64,000 bases of DNA. Source: Clostridiales bacterium (GTDB taxonomy: Bacteria > Bacillota > Clostridia > Saccharofermentanales > Saccharofermentanaceae). Both the position numbers and the translations under genes were made by a program. The stretch lies in NCBI GenBank assembly GCA_017428155.1, contig JAFRRJ010000053.1:1-64000 (forward strand), given 5' to 3'. A model generated the notes under the pieces. That model ran no database searches, was not told where the DNA came from, and saw only the letters and a list, made by a program, of their open reading frames with translations. Below are positions 26,054 to 34,998 of the stretch, in pieces. Position 1 is the first letter of the stretch. Each line of letters starts with the position of its first letter.

Positions 26054-27583
26054 TTATTTGCAGAGTACGCTGTCACTTCTCATATTGATGATCGTACGGC
26101 GCAGAGAAATAAATTCAGATGCGCAGTTCTTACGCTTGATCTGATAGGGATATGCCTTCTTCACGATCTCATTTCTTTCCTCTTCACGCTGCTGCCTGTA
26201 GTAGATACCGTGAAAAGCTTCAGCATAAACATCAGTCTCTATGTCGAACTTTTCTATCTGAGCATCGATCCTGGCAAAATCCTCATTGTTGGAGGCATTA
26301 TCCTCATAGATAAAGATAAGCTTCTGGAGTTCATCAAAATACGGCATGTCATCTTCAGAAGCTCTCTTAAGTGCATCCGCAATACTGTTCTTTATCTCCC
26401 TGATGTCTGTAATTGACAGATCATCTGACAGATCGATGTCACTGATTTTAGTCCATTTGCCTTCGCAGAGTATGCGGCCCAGAAGAGCTTCGAAATCCGA
26501 CGGGCTTGACATGAGAATGCTGTCAAATCTCCTCTTGGCATCAAGATAGCGGCCGGAGTTGATCGCATCCAAAGCCTTTTCCATGGGAAGTCCGAAGAAA
26601 AGCGAGACGCCATAAGCTACGCCGCAGTGGTCGCACTGGTAGACTCTCTTTTCCTTATCAATAAACAATTGCGCAGCGCACTTGGAACAGCTTATGGACT
26701 TAGCTGCATCGATGTCAGCACTGTTGAAAGAACTGGTCTTTGCGGGTTCAGAGATTACCTTTCGGGCACTGCCGGTTGATGGATAAAGCTCGTCCAGCTT
26801 GTTAAATTCCTGTTTATAGTCGCTCTCGTAACCACTGATCTTACTATCCATTGTCTGCTCAAGCTTTTGCGCAGGATTAAACTCTTCGTCTTCCTTCTTA
26901 TCTTGTTTAATGATCATCACGATTGCGAAAACTAAGAGGGCAACAAGACAGAACATGAAAAATATCATTTGTCCGACGCTTTTTGCGAGTTCCACCAGAG
27001 CCAAAAGCGGCAACAGGAAAAGGAACAACGGCCACCATCTGTGAATGAACTCAAATCGGTCTCTTGATCTGTCTTCCCTGTGCTCTTGCAAAAGCTTACT
27101 GTTGATGCTGATCTGGGCAGCATTGGAAGACAGTAGTTCTGTTTTCCTTTTCTGGTATTTGGTTATCTTCTCGTGAAGATTGATGAGATCATTTATCTTG
27201 TCGAAGAAATCCGCTTCGTTCTTAGGCAACTGTCTTTTCGCATTGATAACGGCCTTTTTCGCGGGGATCAGATCGCGGTTAACAAGAACACTGCGGTCTT
27301 TCAGTTCTTCCGGCGAAGAAACATTCAGTTCGCAGAGAACTATTCCCAAAAGTGCATCAAAGTTCTGGGGATCATTATCCAGCACCGTTAAGAACTTATC
27401 TTTTGCAGCATCAAAAGATTTTTTCTTAAGACAGCCTTTCGCCTGGACCAGGATCTCATCTCCATGGAAATCAACGGCGTTGAATTTTGTACCGCAGAAA
27501 GGACAATCAAAAAACTCCTGGTCCGAATCAAAAAGAAGGACACCGCCGCACTTTGCGCAAGAATAACTTTTAAGTAATGCCAT
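26054..27583 (-). CDS. Internally duplicated zinc-ribbon/TPR-like membrane protein
   Basis: About 509 residues built as a repeat: a zinc ribbon (CAKC...CPFC) plus TPR-like helical segment (1-165), a pair of membrane helices (about 185-235), then a second zinc ribbon (CSKC...CDHC, near 300-320) with another helical segment. Both halves contain a similar block (AKDKFLTVLDNDPQNFDALL and AKRRFDSILMSSPSDFEALL), so the gene arose by internal duplication around the membrane part. Function unknown. The ATG three codons inside the longest frame is preferred. The weak upstream site leaves the start slightly uncertain. Confidence 0.65.
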   Translation of the reverse strand: MALLKSYSCAKCGGVLLFDSDQEFFDCPFCGTKFNAVDFHGDEILVQAKGCLKKKSFDAAKDKFLTVLDNDPQNFDALLGIVLCELNVSSPEELKDRSVLVNRDLIPAKKAVINAKRQLPKNEADFFDKINDLINLHEKITKYQKRKTELLSSNAAQISINSKLLQEHREDRSRDRFEFIHRWWPLFLFLLPLLALVELAKSVGQMIFFMFCLVALLVFAIVMIIKQDKKEDEEFNPAQKLEQTMDSKISGYESDYKQEFNKLDELYPSTGSARKVISEPAKTSSFNSADIDAAKSISCSKCAAQLFIDKEKRVYQCDHCGVAYGVSLFFGLPMEKALDAINSGRYLDAKRRFDSILMSSPSDFEALLGRILCEGKWTKISDIDLSDDLSITDIREIKNSIADALKRASEDDMPYFDELQKLIFIYEDNASNNEDFARIDAQIEKFDIETDVYAEAFHGIYYRQQREEERNEIVKKAYPYQIKRKNCASEFISLRRTIINMRSDSVLCK

Positions 27584-27704
27584 TTGAATCAACCAAATCC
27601 CTAAGATCCGGAATCAATACCGGAAAACCTGACCCACATATTCATTATACTGGATTTTCAGCTGTGCGGGGACATTTTCGGACCGGCTGATTACAATATT
27701 TCCG

Positions 27705-28169
27705 TTATTTCTTCAGTTTGTTTAGCGCATCCTGCATCTTCTTGTTCTCGGCGTTTTCCTCAAGCCTCATGAGGAGGGCACTTACTCCGGTGCATACAGC
27801 AAATGACACAATGAATCCGACCCACGCGGCAGCATTTTCTATCGGAAACCAGCCGAAGACGATGACAAATACGATGATCGCGATCATGATCGTTACAAAG
27901 AATAAGATGTTGCGCACTATCAGGGCCAGGTTCTTTATGAGGATATCCGTGAGGAATACGTTCTGAGCAGCAGTGATTATCAACGCCATGAACAGGAGCT
28001 GCAGCAGTGTTGCGGATAAGAGTCCCTGTGAGCCGAGCGCGAAAAGCGAAGATACACTTTTCGCTTCATCACCAATAATCAGGTTAAATATGACGAACAT
28101 CAGCACCATCACGCCGTAGATCGTAAATAGTTGCCTTATATAATCGAAAATACTCTTCTTCTCTTCCAT
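27705..28169 (-). CDS. DUF3021-like membrane protein, module 2
   Basis: 154-residue protein with four predicted membrane helices and a charged C-terminal tail, resembling DUF3021 and the module 1 protein. It overlaps the LytTR stop as TAATG, so it is coupled to the regulator. It probably controls the paired LytTR protein, by analogy with other LytTR systems. Last gene of the ABC/LytTR operon. Confidence 0.65.
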   Translation of the reverse strand: MEEKKSIFDYIRQLFTIYGVMVLMFVIFNLIIGDEAKSVSSLFALGSQGLLSATLLQLLFMALIITAAQNVFLTDILIKNLALIVRNILFFVTIMIAIIVFVIVFGWFPIENAAAWVGFIVSFAVCTGVSALLMRLEENAENKKMQDALNKLKK

Positions 28170-28609
28170 TATCTTAACCCCAGCTTTCTTCTCAATTCAT
28201 CGGAGTACATGCGCGATACGACGATCTGCTCACCGTTCTGAAGGGTGATCCTGATCTTGCGGTTGACGTCGGCCTTAAGGCTCTTTATCTTCCTGAGATT
28301 GACTAAGCTCTGCTTGCTTATCCTCAGGAAATCGCGCTGAACGAGCTCCTGCTCCAGTTCATAGAGCTTGAGCTCGGACTCATATGTTTCAGTGCTTGTG
28401 TATACGAATGTCTTGCGGTCAACGGCCTCAACATACAGGATCCTATCGGTTTCCAGGAGGAAAGTCTCATTGTCCTTCCGGACGGCGATCTGCATGTCGA
28501 TCATGCGCATCATGGCGACGATCCTCTCGATGTCGTTATTCAGATGCGGGGCACGTATTATGACTTCGGTATCGTCATATTTGCCGTCAATGTCCAGGTT
28601 TATCTTCAT
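28169..28609 (-). CDS. LytTR-family DNA-binding regulator, module 2
   Basis: 146 residues with the same plan as module 1: a short N-terminal region without a receiver domain, then a LytTR domain (about 45-146; LRISKQSLVNL, VSRMYSDELRRKLG). It starts directly after the stop of the ABC permease. Together with the transporter and DUF3021 gene it forms a self-contained regulated unit, and the direct repeats at 30226-30256 are its likely operator. Confidence 0.85.
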   Translation of the reverse strand: MKINLDIDGKYDDTEVIIRAPHLNNDIERIVAMMRMIDMQIAVRKDNETFLLETDRILYVEAVDRKTFVYTSTETYESELKLYELEQELVQRDFLRISKQSLVNLRKIKSLKADVNRKIRITLQNGEQIVVSRMYSDELRRKLGLR

Positions 28610-29296
28610 TTACTCAAGTCCTTTTCGCTTAAAGGCAATAAAGAAAAGTGTTATGGCAAGGATGGCATTGATCAGGATGACAACAGGCGTCTCTATCTTC
28701 AGTCCGTCAAATGTCATCAGGTCCAGCATTTCGCGCAGCTGCTGCGTGTAGAATATCCTTGCGCATTTTTCTATTTTATCATTGAACATCGCGAGCATGG
28801 GAACAAACGAGAACACCAGCATGACGGGCACAAAAAGTGATGAGGCAGTCATCTGGTTGGAAGCAAACACTCCGATGCATGCGCCTATAGCGATAGAGAT
28901 GATAAAACCAATAGCCATCACCGCAAGATAGAACGGAATCTGATAAGCGGAAAAGCCTGTAGCCATTACACCCGCGCCGGCCATGCACAATATCCATGTA
29001 TATAATCCGACGCCTGCAAGATATTCGCCCGGCTTAACATTTGCCATCATGAGGACTCTAAGCGTATTCTTCTCTTTTTCTTCTGAAATTATCGATGCAA
29101 CTGACGTAAGAGGCGCCATTCCCATATACATCACTGAGAACAGCTTTGTGAAGAACAGTTCAGGCATATCGGGTATTGTCACCGCATTTTCCATTATCAA
29201 TGTCAGCACCGGATACATCACAAACTGTATCAGAACCGGCTTATTCTTTATGGTATCGGCTAACTGCTTTTTTATGATGACCCATATATTACGCAT
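28610..29296 (-). CDS. ABC transporter permease (ABC-2 type)
   Basis: About 228 residues with six predicted membrane helices. The ATG at 29296 (MRNIWVIIKKQL) overlaps the ATPase stop by eight bases; the longer upstream frame is an artefact of that overlap. ABC-2 permeases export drugs, peptides or polysaccharide. Substrate unknown. One permease plus one ATPase gives the usual dimeric half-transporter arrangement. Confidence 0.8.
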   Translation of the reverse strand: MRNIWVIIKKQLADTIKNKPVLIQFVMYPVLTLIMENAVTIPDMPELFFTKLFSVMYMGMAPLTSVASIISEEKEKNTLRVLMMANVKPGEYLAGVGLYTWILCMAGAGVMATGFSAYQIPFYLAVMAIGFIISIAIGACIGVFASNQMTASSLFVPVMLVFSFVPMLAMFNDKIEKCARIFYTQQLREMLDLMTFDGLKIETPVVILINAILAITLFFIAFKRKGLE

Positions 29297-30152
29297 ATCT
29301 GATCTCCTCCTCACTCTCCAGTTTCCTGCCTGTAAGCTCGATAAACACAGTCTCAAGCGTAGGTTCTGACGAGTGAATAGTCTCAATCTGACCCTGAGCC
29401 ATGAGTTCCGCTATCTTCCCTGAAGAAGAAGCACCGTGCTCAAGCTCAAGGTCTTCACCGCTTTTTAAGTGGATATTCACTTTCTTCTGGTGATTGTACT
29501 TACGGCATATCTCACCGGGAGCGCCGCGGTCAATTATCTTGCCTTCGTTTAGGAGCGCGACCTCATCGCAAAGGCAGGATGCCTCCTCCATGTTGTGCGT
29601 AGTAAGGAACACCGTGCATCCGTTAGCTTTCTGTTCGAGTATCAGCTTGTGCACATATTTCATGGTCATCGGATCGAGGCCGCTCGTGGGCTCATCGAGG
29701 AATAAGAGCCTGGGTGATATCATCAGTACCCTTGCAAGCTGAAGTCTTGTGCGCATGCCCTTGGAAAGCTTCATTGCGGGCTTTTTCGATGCATCAGCAA
29801 GACCGACCTGCGCCAGCGCGGTCTTGATTCTCGAGCGCGGAACACCGTAAATATCTGCGAAGATCTTAAGATTCTCAATGCAGGACAATCTGTCATAGAC
29901 GCCGTGATCGTCCATCATGATGCCTATCTGCCGTTTGTCTTCGCCCGAAAGCTCAGAGACTGGCTTGCCGAATACTGATATTTCGCCGCTCTCGAAAACA
30001 AGTTGCCCGGTGATGATCCTGATGAGGGACGTTTTGCCCGCACCCGAAGGTCCGAGCAAACCAAAGATCATACCGGGCTTTATATCCAGGTCAACGCCTG
30101 TGATAACTTTTTTGTCTGCAAAACTCTTGCAGATTCCTTTTGCTTTGATCAT
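29289..30152 (-). CDS. ABC transporter ATP-binding protein
   Basis: 287 residues. Walker A GPSGAGKTS, signature LSKGMRTRLQLAR, Walker B LLFLDEPTSGLDP and the H-loop TTHNMEE are all present; a C-terminal extension of about 70 residues is typical of drug- or bacteriocin-type exporters (CcmA-like COG1131). AGGAG precedes the ATG. Downstream in the same operon are the permease, a LytTR regulator and a DUF3021 protein, suggesting a stress- or peptide-responsive exporter. Confidence 0.92.
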   Translation of the reverse strand: MIKAKGICKSFADKKVITGVDLDIKPGMIFGLLGPSGAGKTSLIRIITGQLVFESGEISVFGKPVSELSGEDKRQIGIMMDDHGVYDRLSCIENLKIFADIYGVPRSRIKTALAQVGLADASKKPAMKLSKGMRTRLQLARVLMISPRLLFLDEPTSGLDPMTMKYVHKLILEQKANGCTVFLTTHNMEEASCLCDEVALLNEGKIIDRGAPGEICRKYNHQKKVNIHLKSGEDLELEHGASSSGKIAELMAQGQIETIHSSEPTLETVFIELTGRKLESEEEIRYA

Positions 30153-30225
30153 GTGAATCTCCTTTGAACTCCGTTAACGGTACCAACTTAACAAAGCCCA
30201 AAGGAGCATTCAACAGTCACAAACT

Positions 30226-30256
30226 CAAGTTGCCATATTCATGTTGCAAGTTGCCA
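30226..30256 (-). promoter_or_regulatory. Candidate LytTR operator: two direct repeats 21 bp apart
   Basis: The 10-bp word CAAGTTGCCA occurs exactly twice (30226-30235 and 30247-30256), start to start 21 bases, two helical turns. Known LytTR regulators bind such pairs of about 9-bp repeats with an A(A/C)GTT core at this spacing. The pair lies 75-105 bases before the ABC ATPase start, in the operon that also encodes a LytTR protein. Confidence 0.6.
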
Positions 30257-30286
30257 AAAATGATGTTTTGGCCGATTAACTTGACT

Positions 30287-32302
30287 TTATATTCCTTCCA
30301 TAAACTCATCAACAGCTTTCTTCATCGCATCAGGCTTGTAATAGAACATATAAGGGTCACCTGCGATGTTCTGAACGGTCTGTGTCTCCTCATTCGTGAT
30401 CATCTTCTTATATGAATTTCCCCAGTTCACGCCATACATCTTCACTTCGTAGATGTAGTAACTCTGAAGGAACCTGGCAGGAATGTCAGAAGGGAGCTTA
30501 AAGCCGTTTACTGCATTCAGGTTGTCATAGACCATGCGGTATTCCTCAATGCATGCGCCCTGCATATAATCCCTTGAGAACAACGCCTTCATAGCGGGAA
30601 TATTATCCTTGTACTTGCCGGCATAGAAGTTCTCATATATCGGCATCTGTGTATTTACAAATCCTGTAAACGACTTGACTTTCTGCTCCATGCCCGTATA
30701 CCGCGAATAACGGCCGATAGCCCATCTGCACTCGTCTTCAGATGAATAGTTGCCAGCCGCGATATGCGGTGCAAGTTCCGGAACAAATGCATCCAGACTT
30801 ATCATTGCCGCAACGCCTTCCGGGTATTTCTCAATGAAGCGGTAAGCATAAGGTCCCGACATGAAATGCGGAACGAGAACGATATTCTCCTTTATTTCCA
30901 GACCGTCCAGCGTGCCCTTGATAACGTCGGCATAGAAATCAGCAGTCCTCTCACCATCGGAATCACCGCTGAAGCCGGTTCCGGGATAATCGATAACGAC
31001 CACTCTGTAATTCTCGGCAAGTTTATCGGCCAGAGGCTTAAGATGCATGGTCGATCCGGGGAGCAGATATGAGCTCATCAGCACCATCGTATAATCGCCT
31101 TCACCGGCCTGATAGACGGCAATATCTGTTTCTCCCACATCGACCGTTGTTATATTCTCATTCCTGTATTTCTCCAAATCTGCGGCGGCGTTACTCAAAG
31201 AAACTCTCTGCTTCACGGTCATAAAACCGACAACCACGACGGCAAGAATCAGAAGGCCGATGGTAAACCTTTTGATATCATGCATGAGTTTCTGCAAAAT
31301 ATTGAAGCGGTCGTAGATCCACTCTATCAGGTCAGCTGATCTGCGCAGTGCATAAGCAGCTGCTGTCGACAGCGCGAAAACAACGATCACGTAAAGGAAA
31401 ATATTCTTTATATAACAAATTGCCTTAGTCGAATCATCAGTGAAATGATGCGCGAAGATCTCTACAAACAACCCGTGCACGAGATAGAACTCAAGCGTCA
31501 TCTTTCCGAAGAACGAGAGCACCTTGCCCGGCAAGCTTTCTTTCTCTTTCACAGGCCCGGTTGCAAGGTTATATACGAACAGCGAGAATGCCGAAGCCGC
31601 AATGACCTGAACCACGATCTTGGCTACATTAAGCACGCCGTAATTACTCATTCCTGCCAAGTGATATATCTTGTCTGAGTACTCGCTCGCGAAAAATGTC
31701 ACCGTGCAGACAACAGCTGAGATAACGATTGCAGGTATACTCCTCTTCTCTTCCTTCTTATCCGCCATGATAATTCCCAAAAGGAACACAGGCGATGCAT
31801 TGATCCACCAGTTCCCTTTTACGAGCACATAGCAGATAACGCTGTAAGCGAGTATCCACGCACCCATGACAAAAATAGAAGCCTTGCATTCCCTCTTGTA
31901 CGCGACATAGAAGCCTATATAAAGGATCAGTATCGTATAGATAAACCAGGAGTATGGATTTAAAGGGAACTCTACGCTTTTCTTTAATGCCCTTACAATA
32001 AGCCATGCGAGCTGCATTATCAGGAACGCCGGCACGATCTTATTGAATCTTTTAACCAGGAAATCATCCACATAGTTCTTCTTTGCACGCAGGCTCTTGA
32101 TCAGGCCGTAGCCTGAGCAGAAGAAGAAAAACGCGACCATAAGATAACCTACCGGAACGAACGGCTCCAAGCCGTGCTGCTTATATGCGGCAGGCACCCA
32201 GAAAGCCGATGTTTTCTGCGAAAGATGGTGCAGCATGATGATTATTGCAAACACGCCGAGTATCTTTCTTGATACTTTTACATTCATGGTATTCTCACTC
32301 AT
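30287..32302 (-). CDS. Acyltransferase-3 membrane protein fused to a degenerate alpha/beta hydrolase
   Basis: 671 residues in two parts. The first 360 residues are an acyltransferase-3-type integral membrane domain with about ten helices and the FFFFCSGYGL segment. After a further helix (about 345-370), residues 390-670 form an alpha/beta-hydrolase domain with YPGTGFS. The nucleophile elbow reads HFMSG (479-483) where GxSxG is expected, and the usual catalytic-histidine region reads GDPYMFYY, so the hydrolase is probably inactive. Acyltransferase-3 proteins O-acylate surface glycans. AGGAGG precedes the ATG. The gene ends 70 bases before the LytTR-like repeats. Confidence 0.75.
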   Translation of the reverse strand: MSENTMNVKVSRKILGVFAIIIMLHHLSQKTSAFWVPAAYKQHGLEPFVPVGYLMVAFFFFCSGYGLIKSLRAKKNYVDDFLVKRFNKIVPAFLIMQLAWLIVRALKKSVEFPLNPYSWFIYTILILYIGFYVAYKRECKASIFVMGAWILAYSVICYVLVKGNWWINASPVFLLGIIMADKKEEKRSIPAIVISAVVCTVTFFASEYSDKIYHLAGMSNYGVLNVAKIVVQVIAASAFSLFVYNLATGPVKEKESLPGKVLSFFGKMTLEFYLVHGLFVEIFAHHFTDDSTKAICYIKNIFLYVIVVFALSTAAAYALRRSADLIEWIYDRFNILQKLMHDIKRFTIGLLILAVVVVGFMTVKQRVSLSNAAADLEKYRNENITTVDVGETDIAVYQAGEGDYTMVLMSSYLLPGSTMHLKPLADKLAENYRVVVIDYPGTGFSGDSDGERTADFYADVIKGTLDGLEIKENIVLVPHFMSGPYAYRFIEKYPEGVAAMISLDAFVPELAPHIAAGNYSSEDECRWAIGRYSRYTGMEQKVKSFTGFVNTQMPIYENFYAGKYKDNIPAMKALFSRDYMQGACIEEYRMVYDNLNAVNGFKLPSDIPARFLQSYYIYEVKMYGVNWGNSYKKMITNEETQTVQNIAGDPYMFYYKPDAMKKAVDEFMEGI

Positions 32303-32365
32303 AGTACCTATCCTCCTATAAGCGAAATTACCATTTTTGATTTGAGGTTTATATCAAAATCTTAC

Positions 32366-32381
32366 GATTACTTGAGTAATC
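32366..32381. promoter_or_regulatory. Operator-like inverted repeat before the acyltransferase fusion gene
   Basis: GATTACT-TG-AGTAATC, a perfect 7-bp inverted repeat with a 2-base centre, lies about 65 bases upstream of the ATG at 32302. Its size fits a dimeric repressor site. Confidence 0.35.
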
Positions 32382-32428
32382 CTATGGAAATTATGATATT
32401 TCGACAAAACAGGCGTTCAGGACCGCTC

Positions 32429-33265
32429 TTATGCGGGAACTTTTTTCGCGCCGCTCCGCTTACGCAAGACACCGAACAGCACTTCAAGTCCTGCTGTAAC
32501 AATCACTATGGCTATTGCGGCGATTAGAATTCTCAGCCCCAGCTGTCTGTTATGCTCACTCTTCCAGCCCTCTGCAAATTCGGCCGAAATATAATTGGAA
32601 GCCGGATAAGTTCTCATCAGGCGCTGCTGGAGCGCTGCTGGATCGCCGTTAGTCGTAATAAGCAGCTGAATGTAAGAGACGGCATCATCTTCAATAAGGT
32701 AGTCATTCAGTTCCTTAATAAAACCGTCCCACGTATCAGGATCGTACTTATAGTACATATAAATATCCGGCTCATCCTGCGTGATCTTTGTGCCGTCAGG
32801 TGAACATTTAACAGTTACATACTCCTGCGCTTCAGGAATACCGGAAGTGTCGCTTATGCCAAACAGCGAAAACATCCCGGAAGGGCCGCCATAATACTTG
32901 ATCGTGTCAACCGGAACAGCCACGTTAAAAGTCTCATGATCAAGAATGCGGTATGAGAAATCCTCAAAAGCCGCATCGCTGTAGATGTATAAATTCTCAA
33001 CACCATCCCAGGTACTCAGCTCAGGTATCTGCTCATAATCAATGAACGCAGTCTCATCCTCCGGAACGATCCCTCGCGCCTTTGTATACGTACGGTTCAG
33101 TTCATCAAAAGCTCTGTCCACGCTGTATACAAACACCGAATCAGTATCCGGCACCTCATCGGTACAGTAATCAGAAAGGAGCTCAAAGCACACGTAAAGC
33201 ACCAGCAACGGCAGCATAATGGCCGGCACAACGATCTGCAATACCAGAAACAATTTTGAACGCAT
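32429..33265 (-). CDS. Protein with two terminal membrane helices, unknown
   Basis: 278 residues: one membrane helix at each end (about 5-30 and 247-268) with an acidic external region of about 210 residues between. The outline resembles the extracytoplasmic loop of MacB/FtsX-type permeases but lacks the rest of the permease, so it could be a truncated relative or an independent protein. No family recognised. It ends 126 bases before the acyltransferase gene, a gap that contains the inverted repeat at 32366. GAGGG precedes the ATG. Confidence 0.5.
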   Translation of the reverse strand: MRSKLFLVLQIVVPAIMLPLLVLYVCFELLSDYCTDEVPDTDSVFVYSVDRAFDELNRTYTKARGIVPEDETAFIDYEQIPELSTWDGVENLYIYSDAAFEDFSYRILDHETFNVAVPVDTIKYYGGPSGMFSLFGISDTSGIPEAQEYVTVKCSPDGTKITQDEPDIYMYYKYDPDTWDGFIKELNDYLIEDDAVSYIQLLITTNGDPAALQQRLMRTYPASNYISAEFAEGWKSEHNRQLGLRILIAAIAIVIVTAGLEVLFGVLRKRSGAKKVPA

Positions 33266-33303
33266 AAGGATCCCTCGCTATAGTTATTCCGCTCATCATT
33301 GTA

Positions 33304-33735
33304 TCATTTGAGATAAAAGTTCCGGTAACACTTATTTGATATGTTTCTTGTTGATAGTCTTTTCCGATACTCTTCTATTGAACCTCTGTTAATTGATCTA
33401 TAACTATTAACTTCTTTTGTTCCATCATCTTCCCAACCGCATAAAGGACATGTTTCATATCCTGTACCTTCAACCGCATCATATTCTTCGGTTAATGTTT
33501 TGTATCCACAACACGGGCAACAGTACAATTGTTCAACAGTTCCCATAACATCAACTTTTTTTCCAATAAGCGTTTCTAAAAATTCAGATAAGTATTCATT
33601 TGAAATACCGTAAATAACATCCGAGTTTTCGTAGTCATCGGCTATTCGAAATCTTTTTGATAGTTCTTCATTTTTATTCCAAATATGTCTAATTGCTTCA
33701 ATTATCTTATTAACATCTTGTCTATTTAATTCCAT
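33304..33735 (-). CDS. CPCC-family cysteine-rich protein
   Basis: About 143 residues. The C-terminal half holds the CPCC cysteine-rich motif (LYCCPCCGYKTL, then CPLCGWEDDG) typical of small Cys_rich_CPCC proteins often found beside toxin immunity genes. The N-terminal half is helical (ELNRQDVNKIIEAI). The ATG at 33735 has a GGGGA site. Last gene (on the minus strand) of the AT-rich island, 38 bases from the housekeeping-like block. Confidence 0.7.
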   Translation of the reverse strand: MELNRQDVNKIIEAIRHIWNKNEELSKRFRIADDYENSDVIYGISNEYLSEFLETLIGKKVDVMGTVEQLYCCPCCGYKTLTEEYDAVEGTGYETCPLCGWEDDGTKEVNSYRSINRGSIEEYRKRLSTRNISNKCYRNFYLK

Positions 33736-33768
33736 AACTATTGTCCCCAAAACATATCAGCTACATAA

Positions 33769-34278
33769 TTATCGGTTTTTGTTTAACGATATCAAACACT
33801 CCATAAAACTCTTATATAAATCTGAAGTGTGCTTTATCAACTTCGATTGCAATATGATTTCATTTGTATCTTTAACGTCATTAATGTACTTCAAATATGC
33901 AGATTCTATTTCAGAAATGACATCATCTAAAGATAACTCATATGCAAACTCTTTCAAGTTAGTTTGTATATTCCAAACTTCAACTATTACAGATTTATCC
34001 ATATGGACTCTGATTTCGAGCAGATTGCTATTTAATAAACTGATGTTGTGCACATCACCTTTTAGCAATGCGATACCACACTTAATTAACTGATCGACAT
34101 AATATGAGATATCTTCATCGCCTTCAATTCCCTCAGCAGCACATTTTACAAAACCAAGTGTGAATTCCCCGAGCCGAAGGACCATGAATCCATATACTGA
34201 ACCATCGTCACGATTAAACTCTTCCAGAGAATAACTCTTCAACTCTTCTCTATTAATCACCCAATCTATATAATTCAT
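33769..34278 (-). CDS. Island protein of unknown function, immunity-like
   Basis: 169 residues, acidic, no membrane segment or signal peptide. No family recognised; size and context (AT-rich island of small soluble proteins) resemble contact-toxin immunity proteins. GAGG lies seven bases before the ATG and directly after the remnant frame at 34288-34356. Confidence 0.5.
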   Translation of the reverse strand: MNYIDWVINREELKSYSLEEFNRDDGSVYGFMVLRLGEFTLGFVKCAAEGIEGDEDISYYVDQLIKCGIALLKGDVHNISLLNSNLLEIRVHMDKSVIVEVWNIQTNLKEFAYELSLDDVISEIESAYLKYINDVKDTNEIILQSKLIKHTSDLYKSFMECLISLNKNR

Positions 34279-34287
34279 CCTTCAGCC

Positions 34288-34356
34288 TCAAAATAGAATT
34301 CTCAAATTATAGATAATATAAATATATTCAGTTTTTCCCCACCTATACTAGGCATA
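34288..34356 (-). pseudogene. Truncated 5' end of a TPR-like gene (remnant)
   Basis: The first nine codons, MPSIGGEKL, and the DNA around them match the start of the intact TPR-like gene at 37664-38578 (MPNIGGEKL), including a ribosome-binding-like AAAAGG upstream. After nine codons the sequence diverges and stops at codon 23. I read it as the broken remains of a second copy. Confidence 0.55.
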
Positions 34357-34376
34357 GATCTCTACCTTTTCACTAT

Positions 34377-34973
34377 TTACTCCACATTATCTCGAAAATG
34401 AATATTGGCAGCCAGGATATCATCATTTTCATAGCCAATATACACTTTTTCCCACTCTTCTTTGCTTCCATTATAGTAGACGTCTTTTATTTTCCAATTG
34501 TTTTTAAATGCTGACTCCTGAATGCACTTAATTGATAAAGGTAAGACAACTGTTTTTATGTTAAATCCGTATACAGAATACTGCTCTATTTCTTTCACAC
34601 CTTCAGGAAAGACTATTTTTTCAACATAATGATTGATTATTGATTCTTCATAAACGAATTGAACCCCGGCCGGAATCTCATATACTATATCTTTCTTTTG
34701 AGGAGGATAAAGAATGATCGCAGAACCATCGCTCGAAAATAAAACTCCATCAAAAGTTTTAAACTCGGTATTATTATCTTCGAGAACGATCTCAGAATAT
34801 GTACTCAAATCTCCTCTGAATACGCCTTTTACTGGTATACCATCCGCATTATTAGGAATATATAAGATTCCACCATCACATTTAACCGGCTCTAAAAAGC
34901 AGCCACCTGATGATTCTCTCATGTGGCAAAGAAAGGTAACACCTTTAAAGTTAACTGTTTTATTCATCCCCAT
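34377..34973 (-). CDS. BspA-like leucine-rich repeat protein (short)
   Basis: About 198 residues with LRR_5/BspA-type repeats in the second half (VEKIVFPEGVKEIEQYSV, IKTVVLPLSIKCIQESAF) and a final YYNGSKEEWEKV cap typical of these proteins. No signal peptide, unlike most surface BspA proteins, so it is probably cytoplasmic or a fragment. The start at ATG 34973 is chosen because earlier codons overlap kptA. Function unknown. Confidence 0.65.
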   Translation of the reverse strand: MGMNKTVNFKGVTFLCHMRESSGGCFLEPVKCDGGILYIPNNADGIPVKGVFRGDLSTYSEIVLEDNNTEFKTFDGVLFSSDGSAIILYPPQKKDIVYEIPAGVQFVYEESIINHYVEKIVFPEGVKEIEQYSVYGFNIKTVVLPLSIKCIQESAFKNNWKIKDVYYNGSKEEWEKVYIGYENDDILAANIHFRDNVE

Positions 34974-34998
34974 GTTAATTCCAAAACTGTTTATATGC

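Noticed and set aside
32429..33265. ABC permease gene
   Set aside because: Has only two membrane helices and no FtsX core; kept as an unknown membrane protein.
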